From Psychrobacter sp. I-STPA10 (GTDB lineage: Bacteria; Pseudomonadota; Gammaproteobacteria; Pseudomonadales; Moraxellaceae): a stretch of DNA of 64,000 bases. The stretch is from assembly GCF_021012795.1 (NCBI RefSeq), contig NZ_VFYU01000015.1:124001-188000 (forward strand), given 5' to 3'. Numbering within the stretch: position 1 is the stretch's first letter; each line of letters begins with the position of its first letter. Positions 7,818-16,915 of the stretch are shown here, piece after piece. The notes beneath the pieces were generated by a model that worked only from the letters and a program-made list of their open reading frames with translations, was not told where the DNA came from and made no database searches. The position numbers and the translations under genes were made by a program.

Positions 7818-10124
7818 ATGAGCTGGAATGATCCAAACGCAAAGCTTGAAGCACAAAACTACGAAAACCCAATTCCCAGTCGTTTGCTGATATCGCAAAC
7901 ATTAACCAAGCTTGGTGAAGCCACACAACCACAGCTAGCTGCCACCTTTGGGATAGAAGATCCCGATCAGTTCGATGCCTTAGGTAATCGTCTCAAAGCC
8001 ATGCTACGTGATGGTCAAATAAGCCGTGAAGGCAGACCCTATAGATACACCCCTGTTACCCAAAAAGATGTGGTATCAGGTACTATCTCCGCACATGCCA
8101 AGGGCTTTGGCTTTGTGGTATTAGACGACATGCCAGATTTATTTTTGCATGAAAAACAAATGCGTTGGGTCTTTAATGGCGATACCGTTGATGCCATCGG
8201 TACAGCGACTGATAACCGTGGGCGCACTGAAGGCTTAATTGTCAAAGTCACCGAACGTCAGCAAAACCAATTTATTGGCACACTTGATAAAGATGAAGAA
8301 GGCTATTGTGTCACCCTTGCTAGCCCCAATAATCACCAACCCATTACCGTCACTGATGAAAACGTACAAGCCATTGGCGCAAAACAAGGTCAACCTGTCA
8401 AAGTAGATATTATTGACTGGCCCAATCAACACGAATTTGCCACGGGTAAAATCGTTGAGGTAATGGACGATGACAACGACCGTGAAGTAATCATCGAAAC
8501 CACCCTACTTAACTATGATATTCCACACGAGTTTGGTGCAAAAGTATTGGCACAAGCCAATGGCTACAAAGAACCCACTAGCAAAGATCTTAAGGGTCGT
8601 ACTGATATTCGTGATTTACCGATGGTCACCATTGATGGCGAAGATGCACGTGACTTTGATGACGCCGTGTATGCCGAAAAACGCTCAGGTGGCAATTATC
8701 GAGTGGTGGTTGCCATTGCCGATGTCAGCCATTACGTCACGCCAAACTCTGCCTTAGATCATGAGGCCTATGAGCGTGGCACGTCAGTATATTTCCCGCA
8801 TCATGTTGTCCCCATGCTCCCAGAAGTACTCTCTAACGGTCTATGCTCATTAAATCCTGACGTTGACCGTTTGTGTATGGTGGCTGATATTAAGCTATCT
8901 CGTGCAGGTAACGTCACTGGCTATGAGTTTTACCCTGCGGTGATGCATTCACAAGCCCGTTTAACCTACAACCAAGTCAATGCTTATTTTGATGACCCCA
9001 AGGATAAAGCAGTTCCTGAGTCATTAACGGGTAATAAAGACGTTAAAAAATCCATCGACACGCTACACCAGTTGTATGAAGTACTGCTGAAAAAACGTGA
9101 ACAGCGACATGCGATGGAATTTGAAACCGTCGAAACCTATATTAAGTTTAATGAAGAAGGTGGCATTGATGCCATCATTCCACGCACACGTGGCGACTCA
9201 CATAAGCTTATCGAAGAGTGTATGCTCCTTGCCAATACCTGTGCAGCTAACTTTGCCCTAAAGCATGATTTACCTGTGTTATATCGCAATCATGATAAGC
9301 CCGATAGTGAAAAAACCATGCGTATCCATGAATACGCCAAAAACTTCGGCATCAGCTTTCCTGAAGAAAATCCAACTCAAGAAGACTATCAGCGTTTGAT
9401 TGAAGTAACCAAAGAACGCCCCGATGCCGTCAGTATCCACAGTATGCTGCTACGCTCAATGATGCAAGCAAACTATGCCCCTGAGAATATCGGACACTTT
9501 GGCTTAGCTTACGATGAATACAGCCACTTTACCTCACCTATCCGCCGCTATCCTGACTTGATGCTACATCGTGCCATCAAAGCCAAAGTTACGGGCAAAA
9601 GACAGCCTGATACCGACTTTACCTTAGCTGAAGCTGGCACACAAACCTCAGATACCGAGCGTCGTGCCGAAAAAGCCTCTCGCTTTGTTGAAACTTGGCT
9701 CAAATGCCACTATATGAAAGACCATGTTGGAGAAGAGTTTAAAGGTGTCATCACCACGGTGACTAACTTTGGACTATTTATCACCCTGACTGATTTATTC
9801 ATTGATGGTCTGGTGCATATTTCTAACGTTGGCAAAGACTACTTTGTCTATGATGAAAAACAGCAACAGCTTATCGGTCAAGATCATGGCAACCTATATG
9901 GATTGGGTGATGAAGTTTTAGTCAAAGTTACCGCGGTGAATATGGACTTATTACAAATCGACTTTGAGCTAATTAAAAAACTAAAATCGAGTGCGATGAA
10001 CCAAAGTAAAAAGGGACAGGCAAAAGCACAAGACAGCAGTACCAATAGCTCGAACGATAGTAAAAAACCTGCCGCTAGCAAACGCCGTAGCAATCGTGGA
10101 CGTGGTACTAAAAAAAGCTCCTAA
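7818..10124 (+). CDS. rnr: ribonuclease R
   Basis: This 768-residue 3'-to-5' exoribonuclease degrades structured RNA. In order it has an N-terminal helix-turn-helix-like region (about 20-75), cold-shock/OB domains (about 80-240), the RNB catalytic domain beginning near DGEDARDFDDAVYA (Asp273, Asp279, Asp281, Asp282), and an S1 domain (EEFKGVITTVTNFGLF). It ends in a Ser/Lys/Arg-rich basic tail (about 720-768) like that of E. coli RNase R. Length is a little below E. coli's 813. The upstream region has its own promoter space and a terminator follows, so it is probably transcribed alone. PNPase, the other main 3' exonuclease, is also in the window. Confidence 0.97.
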   Translation: MSWNDPNAKLEAQNYENPIPSRLLISQTLTKLGEATQPQLAATFGIEDPDQFDALGNRLKAMLRDGQISREGRPYRYTPVTQKDVVSGTISAHAKGFGFVVLDDMPDLFLHEKQMRWVFNGDTVDAIGTATDNRGRTEGLIVKVTERQQNQFIGTLDKDEEGYCVTLASPNNHQPITVTDENVQAIGAKQGQPVKVDIIDWPNQHEFATGKIVEVMDDDNDREVIIETTLLNYDIPHEFGAKVLAQANGYKEPTSKDLKGRTDIRDLPMVTIDGEDARDFDDAVYAEKRSGGNYRVVVAIADVSHYVTPNSALDHEAYERGTSVYFPHHVVPMLPEVLSNGLCSLNPDVDRLCMVADIKLSRAGNVTGYEFYPAVMHSQARLTYNQVNAYFDDPKDKAVPESLTGNKDVKKSIDTLHQLYEVLLKKREQRHAMEFETVETYIKFNEEGGIDAIIPRTRGDSHKLIEECMLLANTCAANFALKHDLPVLYRNHDKPDSEKTMRIHEYAKNFGISFPEENPTQEDYQRLIEVTKERPDAVSIHSMLLRSMMQANYAPENIGHFGLAYDEYSHFTSPIRRYPDLMLHRAIKAKVTGKRQPDTDFTLAEAGTQTSDTERRAEKASRFVETWLKCHYMKDHVGEEFKGVITTVTNFGLFITLTDLFIDGLVHISNVGKDYFVYDEKQQQLIGQDHGNLYGLGDEVLVKVTAVNMDLLQIDFELIKKLKSSAMNQSKKGQAKAQDSSTNSSNDSKKPAASKRRSNRGRGTKKSS

Positions 10125-10144
10125 GATACCATTCTTTTAGTGAT

Positions 10145-10186
10145 AAAAAATACCGCTATTATTTAAATAATGGCGGTATTTTTTTA
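10145..10186 (+). terminator. rho-independent terminator of rnr
   Basis: The long stem TACCGCTATTATT / AATAATGGCGGTA has one G-T pair, preceded by an A-run and followed by seven Ts. It starts 20 bp past the rnr stop and could also serve the converging EEP-family gene. Confidence 0.9.
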
Positions 10187-10198
10187 CGTATATTACTA

Positions 10199-10231
10199 GG
10201 GTTCTGTTGAACATTCATCTTTATAGGAAAA
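10199..10231 (+). repeat. orphan end of the GGGTCTGTTGAAC-type element
   Basis: This 33-bp stretch, GGGTTCTGTTGAACATTCAT and onward, matches the reverse complement of the right end of the element at 40937-41149 almost base for base, with one extra T and one substitution. No opposite end is nearby. It looks like a leftover from deletion or excision. Confidence 0.65.
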
Positions 10232-10245
10232 GCAGTCATACAGGG

Positions 10246-11004
10246 CTATGGCAAACTAATTTCTGCGCTGATTGGCAGATGATCCGACAGCTCTGACCAT
10301 GGCTTGCCTGTATGCACCCATGCTCGCGTCACTTGTAAATTTCGTACATAAATACGGTCTAGACTAAAAACAGGAAATTTAGCAGGAAAAGTGGGCAGTA
10401 ATTTATCATGACAGTGCATAAAGGCTTCAGTCATATTCAATGCTTGTGCCAACCGCTCACAAGAGACCTTTTTCCAATCATTAAAATCCCCTGCCAAGAT
10501 TAACGGTTGCGTCTGATCAATCTCTTGATTCACATAATCTGTAATCGCTTGATATTGTTTTTGTCGATCTGACTCAAGCAAATTTAGATGCGCACATAAC
10601 ACCACAATGGGCACTTCCCAACCCTTTGGCTGTACTTCACAATGTAGTACACCTCGCTGTTCAAGTTTGCTCACTGTAATATTCACATTATGCTTCGGAT
10701 CTAGTGGATGCTGACTGAGTACCGCATTACCATGATGCCCATGCTCATACTCACAGTTTTTACCATAACTATTTTCTAGCCCCAAATATTCACCAAACCA
10801 CTCATGCTGCGATTGATCAGGAAACTCATTATACTGAACCACTCGTTTAAGGTTCTGCCCTTGCACCTCTTGTAAGCACAGGATATCAGGCTTGACTTGC
10901 TTTAATGCATCAGCAATTCCTTGAACCTTTACTAAACGATTCAGTGCAGACATACCTTTATGGATATTATAAGTGGTTACAATCAAAGTGGTATCGTTCA
11001 TCAT
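10246..11004 (-). CDS. endonuclease/exonuclease/phosphatase (EEP) family protein
   Basis: This 252-residue protein carries all the signature elements of the EEP fold: TYNIHKG (about 10-16), the metal-binding CLQEV, GNAVLSQHP, the catalytic-loop CAHLNL, GDFNDW, LDRIYV and the terminal SDHLP. The fold covers DNases, sphingomyelinases and phosphoinositide phosphatases. The full set of metal and His residues indicates an active Mg-dependent phosphodiesterase or phosphatase, but not its substrate. No signal peptide is apparent, so it is probably cytoplasmic. Related short proteins in gamma-proteobacteria often sit near cardiolipin synthase; that neighbour is absent here. Confidence 0.85.
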   Translation of the reverse strand: MMNDTTLIVTTYNIHKGMSALNRLVKVQGIADALKQVKPDILCLQEVQGQNLKRVVQYNEFPDQSQHEWFGEYLGLENSYGKNCEYEHGHHGNAVLSQHPLDPKHNVNITVSKLEQRGVLHCEVQPKGWEVPIVVLCAHLNLLESDRQKQYQAITDYVNQEIDQTQPLILAGDFNDWKKVSCERLAQALNMTEAFMHCHDKLLPTFPAKFPVFSLDRIYVRNLQVTRAWVHTGKPWSELSDHLPISAEISLP

Positions 11005-11319
11005 GATATTAATTTAACAGTTAAAAAATTTACACAAACTATAGCATAAAAGTACACAGATTTATCTAACCATAAATCTTTTTCAGCCACACTAAAATAC
11101 CCACCGATGCAAACATCTGTATGTCTGAATTAGAATCTAGCCAATCAGATAATTAGATATTATATTTAGTTTCACTCTATACTGGCAGCCATAAAAAAAG
11201 CACTGAGTTAAACCAGTGCTTTTTCAATTCATCAGTATTGCTTAAAAAGTGGCGTAATATTAACTTAATATAAACTTAACATACCACCTAAACTTAACAG
11301 CTAGATTTTAACAGCTAAA
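11005..11319. other. intergenic region between the EEP-family gene and the Balon gene
   Basis: The 315 bp contain the terminator of the Balon gene and, near 11260-11320, short imperfect repeats of TAAACTTAAC and TTAACAGCTA just past that gene's stop codon. The rest presumably holds the EEP gene promoter. No small gene was seen. Confidence 0.5.
11193..11225 (-). terminator. rho-independent terminator of the Balon gene
   Basis: AAAAGCACTG pairs with CAGTGCTTTT around a short loop. Read on the minus strand it ends in seven Ts. It lies about 95 bp past the stop codon. Confidence 0.8.
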
Positions 11320-12429
11320 TTAATAGCGTGTAACCAATGCAATCGCTTGATCTTCACCCATAATGTCTTTAGGTAAAAACACCACATTACCACCATTGTG
11401 CATCACCAATTCAATGATTTCACCCACAGCATCATCAGTCACACCTTCAGTAGTGGCATCATCAGCAATGGCTAGTGTTTGTGCTGCTTCATCAATTTTT
11501 GCAGGTTGGATATAGCCTTGACGTACATATAAAGTCTCGCCAGCACCTTGGAAGGCTGCTTGATAAACGTCTTGCAAATCTGTACGTACTAAATCATTAC
11601 CACGTGCTTTTTCAATCTCACCTAATGCCTCTTCATGTAGCTGCTTACGATAGCCTTCGATTGCTTCTGTCACACCTTCAATAATGTGCTCTGCACTGCC
11701 ATCTTCTAAATCAGTCACATTATCAACAGTGGCAATGATGTTTTCTGGACGGTCACACACTTCTTTATAAAAGCTGATATTGCGAGCATCACCAACAATC
11801 ACTAATGGCATTTTATGCTCACCCCACAGCTCTTGTACGCTCTTATCAACACGATTTAAAAACTCTTTTAGATAGTTGTCTTCATTAGAGGCAGCTGAGC
11901 GATCCGCACCACTGGTTGTATATAAAGTGGTATTTTCGATAGGAAATGGAATGTGCTCCATGTGGTTTTGTTCGTTATCATTTCTATCAAACTCTTGTAC
12001 CACACGATCATTAGCCGCTTCGATCAAACGTGCATGTTCACGAGTAATGACCACAGTATAATAATGCACTGTGCTTGCCATATCACGTACTAAATCACGA
12101 GTAGCAAACTGATCATCAATAATGACCCGCTCTTCAGTATCTAGTGGCATTCTAACCACAACAGCATCTTCTTCACTGGCAAATATCGCCAATGTATCTA
12201 AGTTATAATTATGGTCAAGCTCATCTGTTTTTGCATGGATATTTTCTAATACTGCCGCAGCTGTACGTTTATCAAATTCATTAGTTAAACGCTCTTCTAC
12301 CACTTTGAGTTGGTTTTTTAAGGCAATAGGATCTTGCTCATTTTCAGGGTGCTTACGATGGGTTTTAACAAAAACGCTTACCGCAGGATTGGCTTTGGTT
12401 TGACGTAAACTCTTTAATGTGGCTTTCAT
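11320..12429 (-). CDS. Balon-type ribosome hibernation factor (bacterial aeRF1 homologue)
   Basis: This 369-residue protein fits the bacterial aeRF1-like (baeRF3) family that includes Balon, described from Psychrobacter urativorans, which binds the ribosomal A site with EF-Tu in dormant cells. Recognition rests on the overall pattern: the N-terminal KATLKSLRQTKANPAVSVFV, a central domain with YYTVVITREHARLIEA, and a C-terminal part with PLVIVGDARNISFYKE and ending VMHNGGNVVFLPKDIMG. The GGQ peptide-release motif of true release factors is absent, as known for Balon. The gene is preceded by 510 bp of non-coding DNA and followed by a terminator, so it is probably monocistronic with its own regulation. 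The family call is firm; its activity in this organism is inferred. Confidence 0.75.
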   Translation of the reverse strand: MKATLKSLRQTKANPAVSVFVKTHRKHPENEQDPIALKNQLKVVEERLTNEFDKRTAAAVLENIHAKTDELDHNYNLDTLAIFASEEDAVVVRMPLDTEERVIIDDQFATRDLVRDMASTVHYYTVVITREHARLIEAANDRVVQEFDRNDNEQNHMEHIPFPIENTTLYTTSGADRSAASNEDNYLKEFLNRVDKSVQELWGEHKMPLVIVGDARNISFYKEVCDRPENIIATVDNVTDLEDGSAEHIIEGVTEAIEGYRKQLHEEALGEIEKARGNDLVRTDLQDVYQAAFQGAGETLYVRQGYIQPAKIDEAAQTLAIADDATTEGVTDDAVGEIIELVMHNGGNVVFLPKDIMGEDQAIALVTRY

Positions 12430-12939
12430 ATATTGTCCTTTTTTTATGGATGAATTTATTAAACACTAAATTAACTTAGGTAGTTAACATATAAATAAAT
12501 TAAAAAATATCAAAGAAATCCGTTAAAAATTATCATCAGATTTCTTTCCTCAAATCTATCAAAATAGAGTAACAGTCAGTCCACATAAATACCATAAGAG
12601 GTTTGCAAGTAAATGATAAAGGTTTGTAAAATTTATAATAATTTTCGTATTATTGCCTTTAGTTTGTTTTAACTGCCCACAGGGATTTTATCCATCATTA
12701 ATACTGTAGCAGATTTAAGCTTGCAATTATGTCATGACACACCCATCATAATAAAAACGAAACCTACAAACACTTAGAACCTGTATTTACAACCCACAAA
12801 TTTGCCTTGTATTACGCCATTTTAGTCTAAAAATACTCTAATTTTGGATTATGAATACAGGTTCTTATTTATCATTCATATAACATATAAATTTTAAATT
12901 TCATCTAAATCCAGTACTAAATTTTATAGAGGTTTTACC
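12430..12939. other. intergenic region between the divergent Balon and prlC genes
   Basis: This 510 bp AT-rich stretch holds two divergent promoter regions. An inverted repeat AAAGAAATC / GATTTCTTT at 12512-12547 lies about 90 bp upstream of the Balon start and could be an operator. A miniature inverted-repeat element occupies 12777-12864. No small gene was seen. Confidence 0.55.
12777..12864. mobile_element. MITE with GAACCTGTATT ends, short form
   Basis: The 88-bp element begins GAACCTGTATTTACAA and ends TGAATACAGGTTC, giving imperfect inverted repeats, and is flanked by a 3-bp direct repeat TTA (12774-12776 and 12865-12867). It shares its ends and an internal block around GCGTAATACAAGGCAAATTT with the 170-bp element at 35892-36061, in the opposite orientation. 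It has no coding capacity. Confidence 0.75.
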
Positions 12940-15207
12940 ATGTCAACTTTACCAACTGCCAGCAAGAATGCTACTTCAAATACTAAAAAAAATACTGATC
13001 TTACCTCTATGTTGCATCTTGTCGATTTTGACAACATGACTCCAAAAGAGTTAAAGCAGCAAGTCACTACCGCCATCGAGCAAGCCAATGCTTTTTTGGA
13101 TAATCTAGATAAACAAGATACTGATAGCCAGAGCAATATTAATATTGCAGCTCAAACAGCGTTGGCAGATATCTCTCATTTTGATCATATCAATCTGGCA
13201 TTAGACCGTAGCTGGGGGGTATTATCACATTTAAACAGTGTGATGAGTAACGATGATATTCGTCATACTCACCACGAGTTATTACCACTACTTTCTGCCT
13301 ACGGCACACGTGTAGGTCAACACAAACCATTATTTGAGCGCTATCAAGCCATCAAAAAAGATACCATATTCTTTAACAGTTTAGACACAGCACGTCAGCG
13401 TGCTACTGAACTTGCCCTGCAACGCTTTGAGCTATCAGGTGTTGCCCTATCAAACGAACAACAACAACAATTTGCTGATATTCAAAGCCAATTATCTACC
13501 TTATCTGCTTCATTCTCTGATCATGTTTTAGATGCCACTCAAGCATTTGCCTTGCCTTTAACAGACAATCAGCTTGCAGGTATTACTGACAGTGGACTGG
13601 CATTATTGGCACAAGCAGGTGAACAGTACAAAGCCAAGCTATTAGAAAGTAAGCAAAAAACCGAAGCAGATTTTAAAGCATTACCATCGCCATATTATGT
13701 AGCGACACTGGATATTCCTGTTTATCTGGCTGTGATGACTCATGCCAACGATCGCAGCTTACGTGAGACACTTTATAAAGCCTATGTCACTCGTGCTTCA
13801 GAGTTTGACGCACACACCAATAAAAAAGGCGAATCACTCAATAATGCTGATATCATGCAGCAAATTTTGGCATTACGTGCACAAAAAGCCCATCTGCTGG
13901 GTTTTGATAATTATGCTAAGCTGTCTTTATCCACCAAAATGGCAGACAGTCCAGAACAAGTTGAAAGCTTTTTACGTGACTTGGCTGATAAAGCACGTCC
14001 CTTTGCCCAGCAAGACTTAGCACAATTACAAGCAGCAGCACAAAAATACGGCATTGATGATATTCAGCCTTGGGATACCGCCTATTTAGCAGAAAAAGTG
14101 AAACAAGATAAGTTTCAGTTATCACAAGAACAAATCCGACCCTACTTCCCGTTACCCAAAGTCATCGATGGGCTATTTAATATCGTTAATAGACTCTATG
14201 GCATACACGCTGTAGAGTATAGCGACTCTGTATCACGCTGGCACAAAGATGTACGTTTTTATCAACTATTTGATGCCGATGACAGCCTAATCGGTGGCTT
14301 TTATTTTGATTTATATGCCCGTCAAGGCAAACGTGGTGGTGCATGGATGAGCGGCTTCCAACCTCGTTATAAGTATATCAATAGCAACACAGACAACAGC
14401 ATAGATGCACAAACTTATCAACAACTACCAGTCTGTTTTATGGTTGGTAATTTTACCCCTGCTACTAGCGATGCCGAGGGTAATGAAACTCAGCCAAGTC
14501 TGCTGACTCATAATGAAGTACTCACCTTATTCCATGAGTTTGGTCATGGTTTGCATCACCTACTAACACAGGTCACGGTTGGTGATGTGGCGGGGGTAAA
14601 TGGGGTAGAATGGGATGCAGTAGAGCTACCCAGTCAGTTTATGGAAAATTGGGCGTGGGACAGCGAAGGTATCGCCCTTATCAGTGCCCATGTTGATACA
14701 GGTGAACCATTGCCACAGCAAATGCTCGATGCTCTACTGGCTGCCAAAAACTTCCAAAGTGGCATACAAACCTTACGTCAAATAGAATTTGCATTATTTG
14801 ATTTACTTATCCATAGTGACACGCCAGCACCAGACTATCAAGGTATCCTGCAAACCTTAGATAAGGTTAGAGATGAAATTGCCATTATGCCAACACCTGA
14901 TTACAATCGCTTTGCCAATAGCTTTAGTCATATCTTTGCAGGTGGCTATGCTGCGGGGTATTATTCTTATAAATGGGCAGAATTATTATCAGCAGATGCA
15001 TTTAGTAAATTTGAAGAAGAAGGCATCTTTAATCCACAAGCAGGTAAAGCATTTCGTGAGCATATTTTGTGTGTGGGTGGTAGCCTACCTGCAAAAACCA
15101 ATTTTGAGACTTTCCGTGGTCGTCCTGCCAGTATCGAAGCCTTACTACGCCATAGTGGCTTTGGGCAATCACCACAAGAAGAGATGCAAAGCAATAAGGA
15201 AGTTTAA
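12940..15207 (+). CDS. prlC: oligopeptidase A, M3 family metallopeptidase
   Basis: A 755-residue cytoplasmic zinc endopeptidase that degrades short peptides, including cleaved signal peptides. The zinc site HEFGH (His532, Glu533, His536) is followed by the family's GLHHLL. The third ligand region lies downstream around WDAVELPSQFMENW, as in other M3 enzymes. E. coli oligopeptidase A has 680 residues; the excess is a 40-50-residue N-terminal low-complexity leader (MSTLPTASKNATSNTKKNT) and a few loops. The start is supported by GAGG seven bases before the ATG. The stop codon overlaps the next start (TAATG), so the zinc-ribbon protein is translationally coupled. Confidence 0.93.
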   Translation: MSTLPTASKNATSNTKKNTDLTSMLHLVDFDNMTPKELKQQVTTAIEQANAFLDNLDKQDTDSQSNINIAAQTALADISHFDHINLALDRSWGVLSHLNSVMSNDDIRHTHHELLPLLSAYGTRVGQHKPLFERYQAIKKDTIFFNSLDTARQRATELALQRFELSGVALSNEQQQQFADIQSQLSTLSASFSDHVLDATQAFALPLTDNQLAGITDSGLALLAQAGEQYKAKLLESKQKTEADFKALPSPYYVATLDIPVYLAVMTHANDRSLRETLYKAYVTRASEFDAHTNKKGESLNNADIMQQILALRAQKAHLLGFDNYAKLSLSTKMADSPEQVESFLRDLADKARPFAQQDLAQLQAAAQKYGIDDIQPWDTAYLAEKVKQDKFQLSQEQIRPYFPLPKVIDGLFNIVNRLYGIHAVEYSDSVSRWHKDVRFYQLFDADDSLIGGFYFDLYARQGKRGGAWMSGFQPRYKYINSNTDNSIDAQTYQQLPVCFMVGNFTPATSDAEGNETQPSLLTHNEVLTLFHEFGHGLHHLLTQVTVGDVAGVNGVEWDAVELPSQFMENWAWDSEGIALISAHVDTGEPLPQQMLDALLAAKNFQSGIQTLRQIEFALFDLLIHSDTPAPDYQGILQTLDKVRDEIAIMPTPDYNRFANSFSHIFAGGYAAGYYSYKWAELLSADAFSKFEEEGIFNPQAGKAFREHILCVGGSLPAKTNFETFRGRPASIEALLRHSGFGQSPQEEMQSNKEV

Positions 15208-15443
15208 TGCGCTATCAATCTAAGCGACCCAAACGCCAGTTTTTGGCTGGCGTTAAGTGTCCCAAATGTGAAGCTCTTGATAAAGTAGTACAAGTACAAG
15301 TTTTTGAGCCACAAGCAGATGAGTATATTGAATGCATTGTTTGTGGACATACTGAACGTCGTCCTGATACAATCGACGCTAAAGCTTTAGCACATAATGC
15401 CATGTCTACAGATACTACTGGCATTGTTAAATTTATCCCCTAA
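15207..15443 (+). CDS. YheV-like zinc-ribbon protein
   Basis: This 78-residue protein has two CxxC knuckles, CPKC (about 18-21) and CIVC (about 43-46), the expected four ligands of a zinc ribbon. A basic N-terminus (RYQSKRPKRQFLAG) precedes the first knuckle and RRPDTID follows the second. This agrees with the YheV family of small putative metal-binding proteins. Its start overlaps the prlC stop by one base, with AAGGAAG upstream. The function is unknown. Confidence 0.8.
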   Translation: MRYQSKRPKRQFLAGVKCPKCEALDKVVQVQVFEPQADEYIECIVCGHTERRPDTIDAKALAHNAMSTDTTGIVKFIP

Positions 15444-15540
15444 ATAATTATTTTCACAGACAATAAAGTTATGTTTTATTTCAATAACTTATGCTGGGGT
15501 TTTATGGATTTGAATCACATCAATATATCGCTTCTATCAG

Positions 15541-16185
15541 ATGACTTTTATTATGAAAAAAATACAATTTAAAAAAGCTAAACCTAAGAATGAATCAACA
15601 ACACCTGTTGAACCCAAACCTGAGGCTGAGGGAAAGAAGAAAATACAATTTAAACTGAAAAAATCTAAACCTAAAGACAAAACAGCAGCACCTTTTGCAC
15701 CCAAACCTGAAGATAAGAAAAAAATAATACTATTTATTATCTTAGTGTTGCTCATGTTGATAGGTGCTTTTTATTATATCATGACATTTTCACCCTTTGA
15801 TCCACCCGAACCACAAGCTGCCTCTGCACCAGTACCAGCACAAACTGAACCAGCAGCCACCGAACCAAGTGTGGAAACTACAACAGAGACTGATACGACT
15901 GAAACTGAAGAGACCTCCTCTACAGATCAAGCTGATGCGTTAGCTGCCATCAGTGAAAACATACCCGATCCTGATTCCATCTTAAATGCAGAGATTCCCG
16001 AACAACCTGAGCTTGCCAAAGAAGAGATTGACCGACTCAAAGACATAGATGATAGGCTTAAAGAACAAGAACAACTGTTAACACAACAATTAGAAACGAT
16101 TAATGACATTAATAATAAAAAAGAAGAGCAAATTGCCTTACTCGAACAGCAAATTGCACAATTAGAAGCACAACAAACTCAATAA
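15541..16185 (+). CDS. single-pass membrane protein with basic N-terminus and coiled-coil C-terminus
   Basis: I do not recognise this 214-residue protein. The cytoplasmic N-terminus contains two similar basic segments (KKIQFKKAKPKN at 6-17 and KKIQFKLKKSKPKD at 33-46), each followed by a Pro-rich stretch. One membrane segment (about 62-80) follows. The external part is Pro/Thr/Glu-rich (about 85-140) and ends in a predicted coiled coil rich in Glu and Gln (about 155-212). This architecture suggests an envelope scaffold or tether. The ATG at 15553 is an alternative start; neither has a strong Shine-Dalgarno. Confidence 0.7.
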   Translation: MTFIMKKIQFKKAKPKNESTTPVEPKPEAEGKKKIQFKLKKSKPKDKTAAPFAPKPEDKKKIILFIILVLLMLIGAFYYIMTFSPFDPPEPQAASAPVPAQTEPAATEPSVETTTETDTTETEETSSTDQADALAAISENIPDPDSILNAEIPEQPELAKEEIDRLKDIDDRLKEQEQLLTQQLETINDINNKKEEQIALLEQQIAQLEAQQTQ

Positions 16186-16188
16186 AAA

Positions 16189-16228
16189 CGAAAGCTGCTA
16201 GTAATACACTATTATTAGCAGCTTTTTA
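16189..16228 (+). terminator. rho-independent terminator
   Basis: AAAGCTGCTA pairs with TAGCAGCTTT, with partial pairing continuing inward, and a T-run follows. It lies immediately after the coiled-coil membrane protein gene. Confidence 0.8.
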
Positions 16229-16296
16229 GCAGTTTTCTCATAACATTCATATTAATATTTGATTGTGAATAATAAAAACAGAAAAAGGGAGTAGCA

Positions 16297-16899
16297 ATGA
16301 TGGCAAATATGCATCTCATCCATGCCCCCTTATTACAAAATCCTGCCCCCTTATTGGTATTACCACTAAATAGCGCAGGCATTATCCTAGACCCTATTTT
16401 GGCTCGCTGTAAAACACTGTATTCTGATAATTACCTCAACTATCGCCGCGCCTGTATTGATAAATCATTAACAGTGGGCGATTGCTTATTGTATCAACGT
16501 CAGCAAACCACATTGGGTTTAAATGCCAGTAGCAATCATAATCAGCCACGCCATATTGCCAACCTAATAGTAACAGACCACCCCTATCACCCAATCCGCA
16601 AACTTTGGTTAAGCCAGGCGTTAGAAGCTTTGCATACCCAGTTATATCCACTGATACGCTATGAAGGTTTACGCCATATAGCGATATTTGCGCGTCCTCT
16701 GTTATATACTGATTATGATAATTCAATAGAAGCTACTGACGGCAATACTGCCACACCATTGACCTCGGCAACATCAGCCGAACTGAGCGTCCCTGTATTA
16801 GACTGGCACGATGATATTTATCCACTAATCCAAGATAGGTTAAAAGATTTACCCAAGTTGAGAATCAGTGTACATGTACCAAGGGATATTGAAATTTAA
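16297..16899 (+). CDS. macrodomain-like protein, divergent
   Basis: The 200-residue protein has no certain family, but its order of elements follows the DarG-type macrodomain. PLNSAGIILDPI (about 23-34) sits where these proteins have N-x-x-G and the G-x-G ribose loop. DNYLNYRRACIDKSLTVGDCLLY (about 44-66) matches their Y-x-x-Y-K-x-x-C with a G-x-x-x-x-G segment. IANLIVTDHPYH, a long helix, then RHIAIFARPL and LDWHDDIYPLIQDRL (168-182) match the later strands and the last helix. The glycine-rich phosphate loop and the G-x-GG motif of active ADP-ribosyl hydrolases are not present, so catalysis is doubtful. A Shine-Dalgarno (AAAGGGAG) supports the start. No partner toxin (DarT) is adjacent. Confidence 0.55.
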   Translation: MMANMHLIHAPLLQNPAPLLVLPLNSAGIILDPILARCKTLYSDNYLNYRRACIDKSLTVGDCLLYQRQQTTLGLNASSNHNQPRHIANLIVTDHPYHPIRKLWLSQALEALHTQLYPLIRYEGLRHIAIFARPLLYTDYDNSIEATDGNTATPLTSATSAELSVPVLDWHDDIYPLIQDRLKDLPKLRISVHVPRDIEI

Positions 16900-16915
16900 G
16901 TGTAAAGTATAAGTC

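Noticed and set aside
15504..15572. 22-codon frame before the coiled-coil membrane-protein gene
   Set aside because: It has a possible Shine-Dalgarno (CTGGGG), but it is very short and overlaps the next start in another frame; nothing marks it as a leader peptide.
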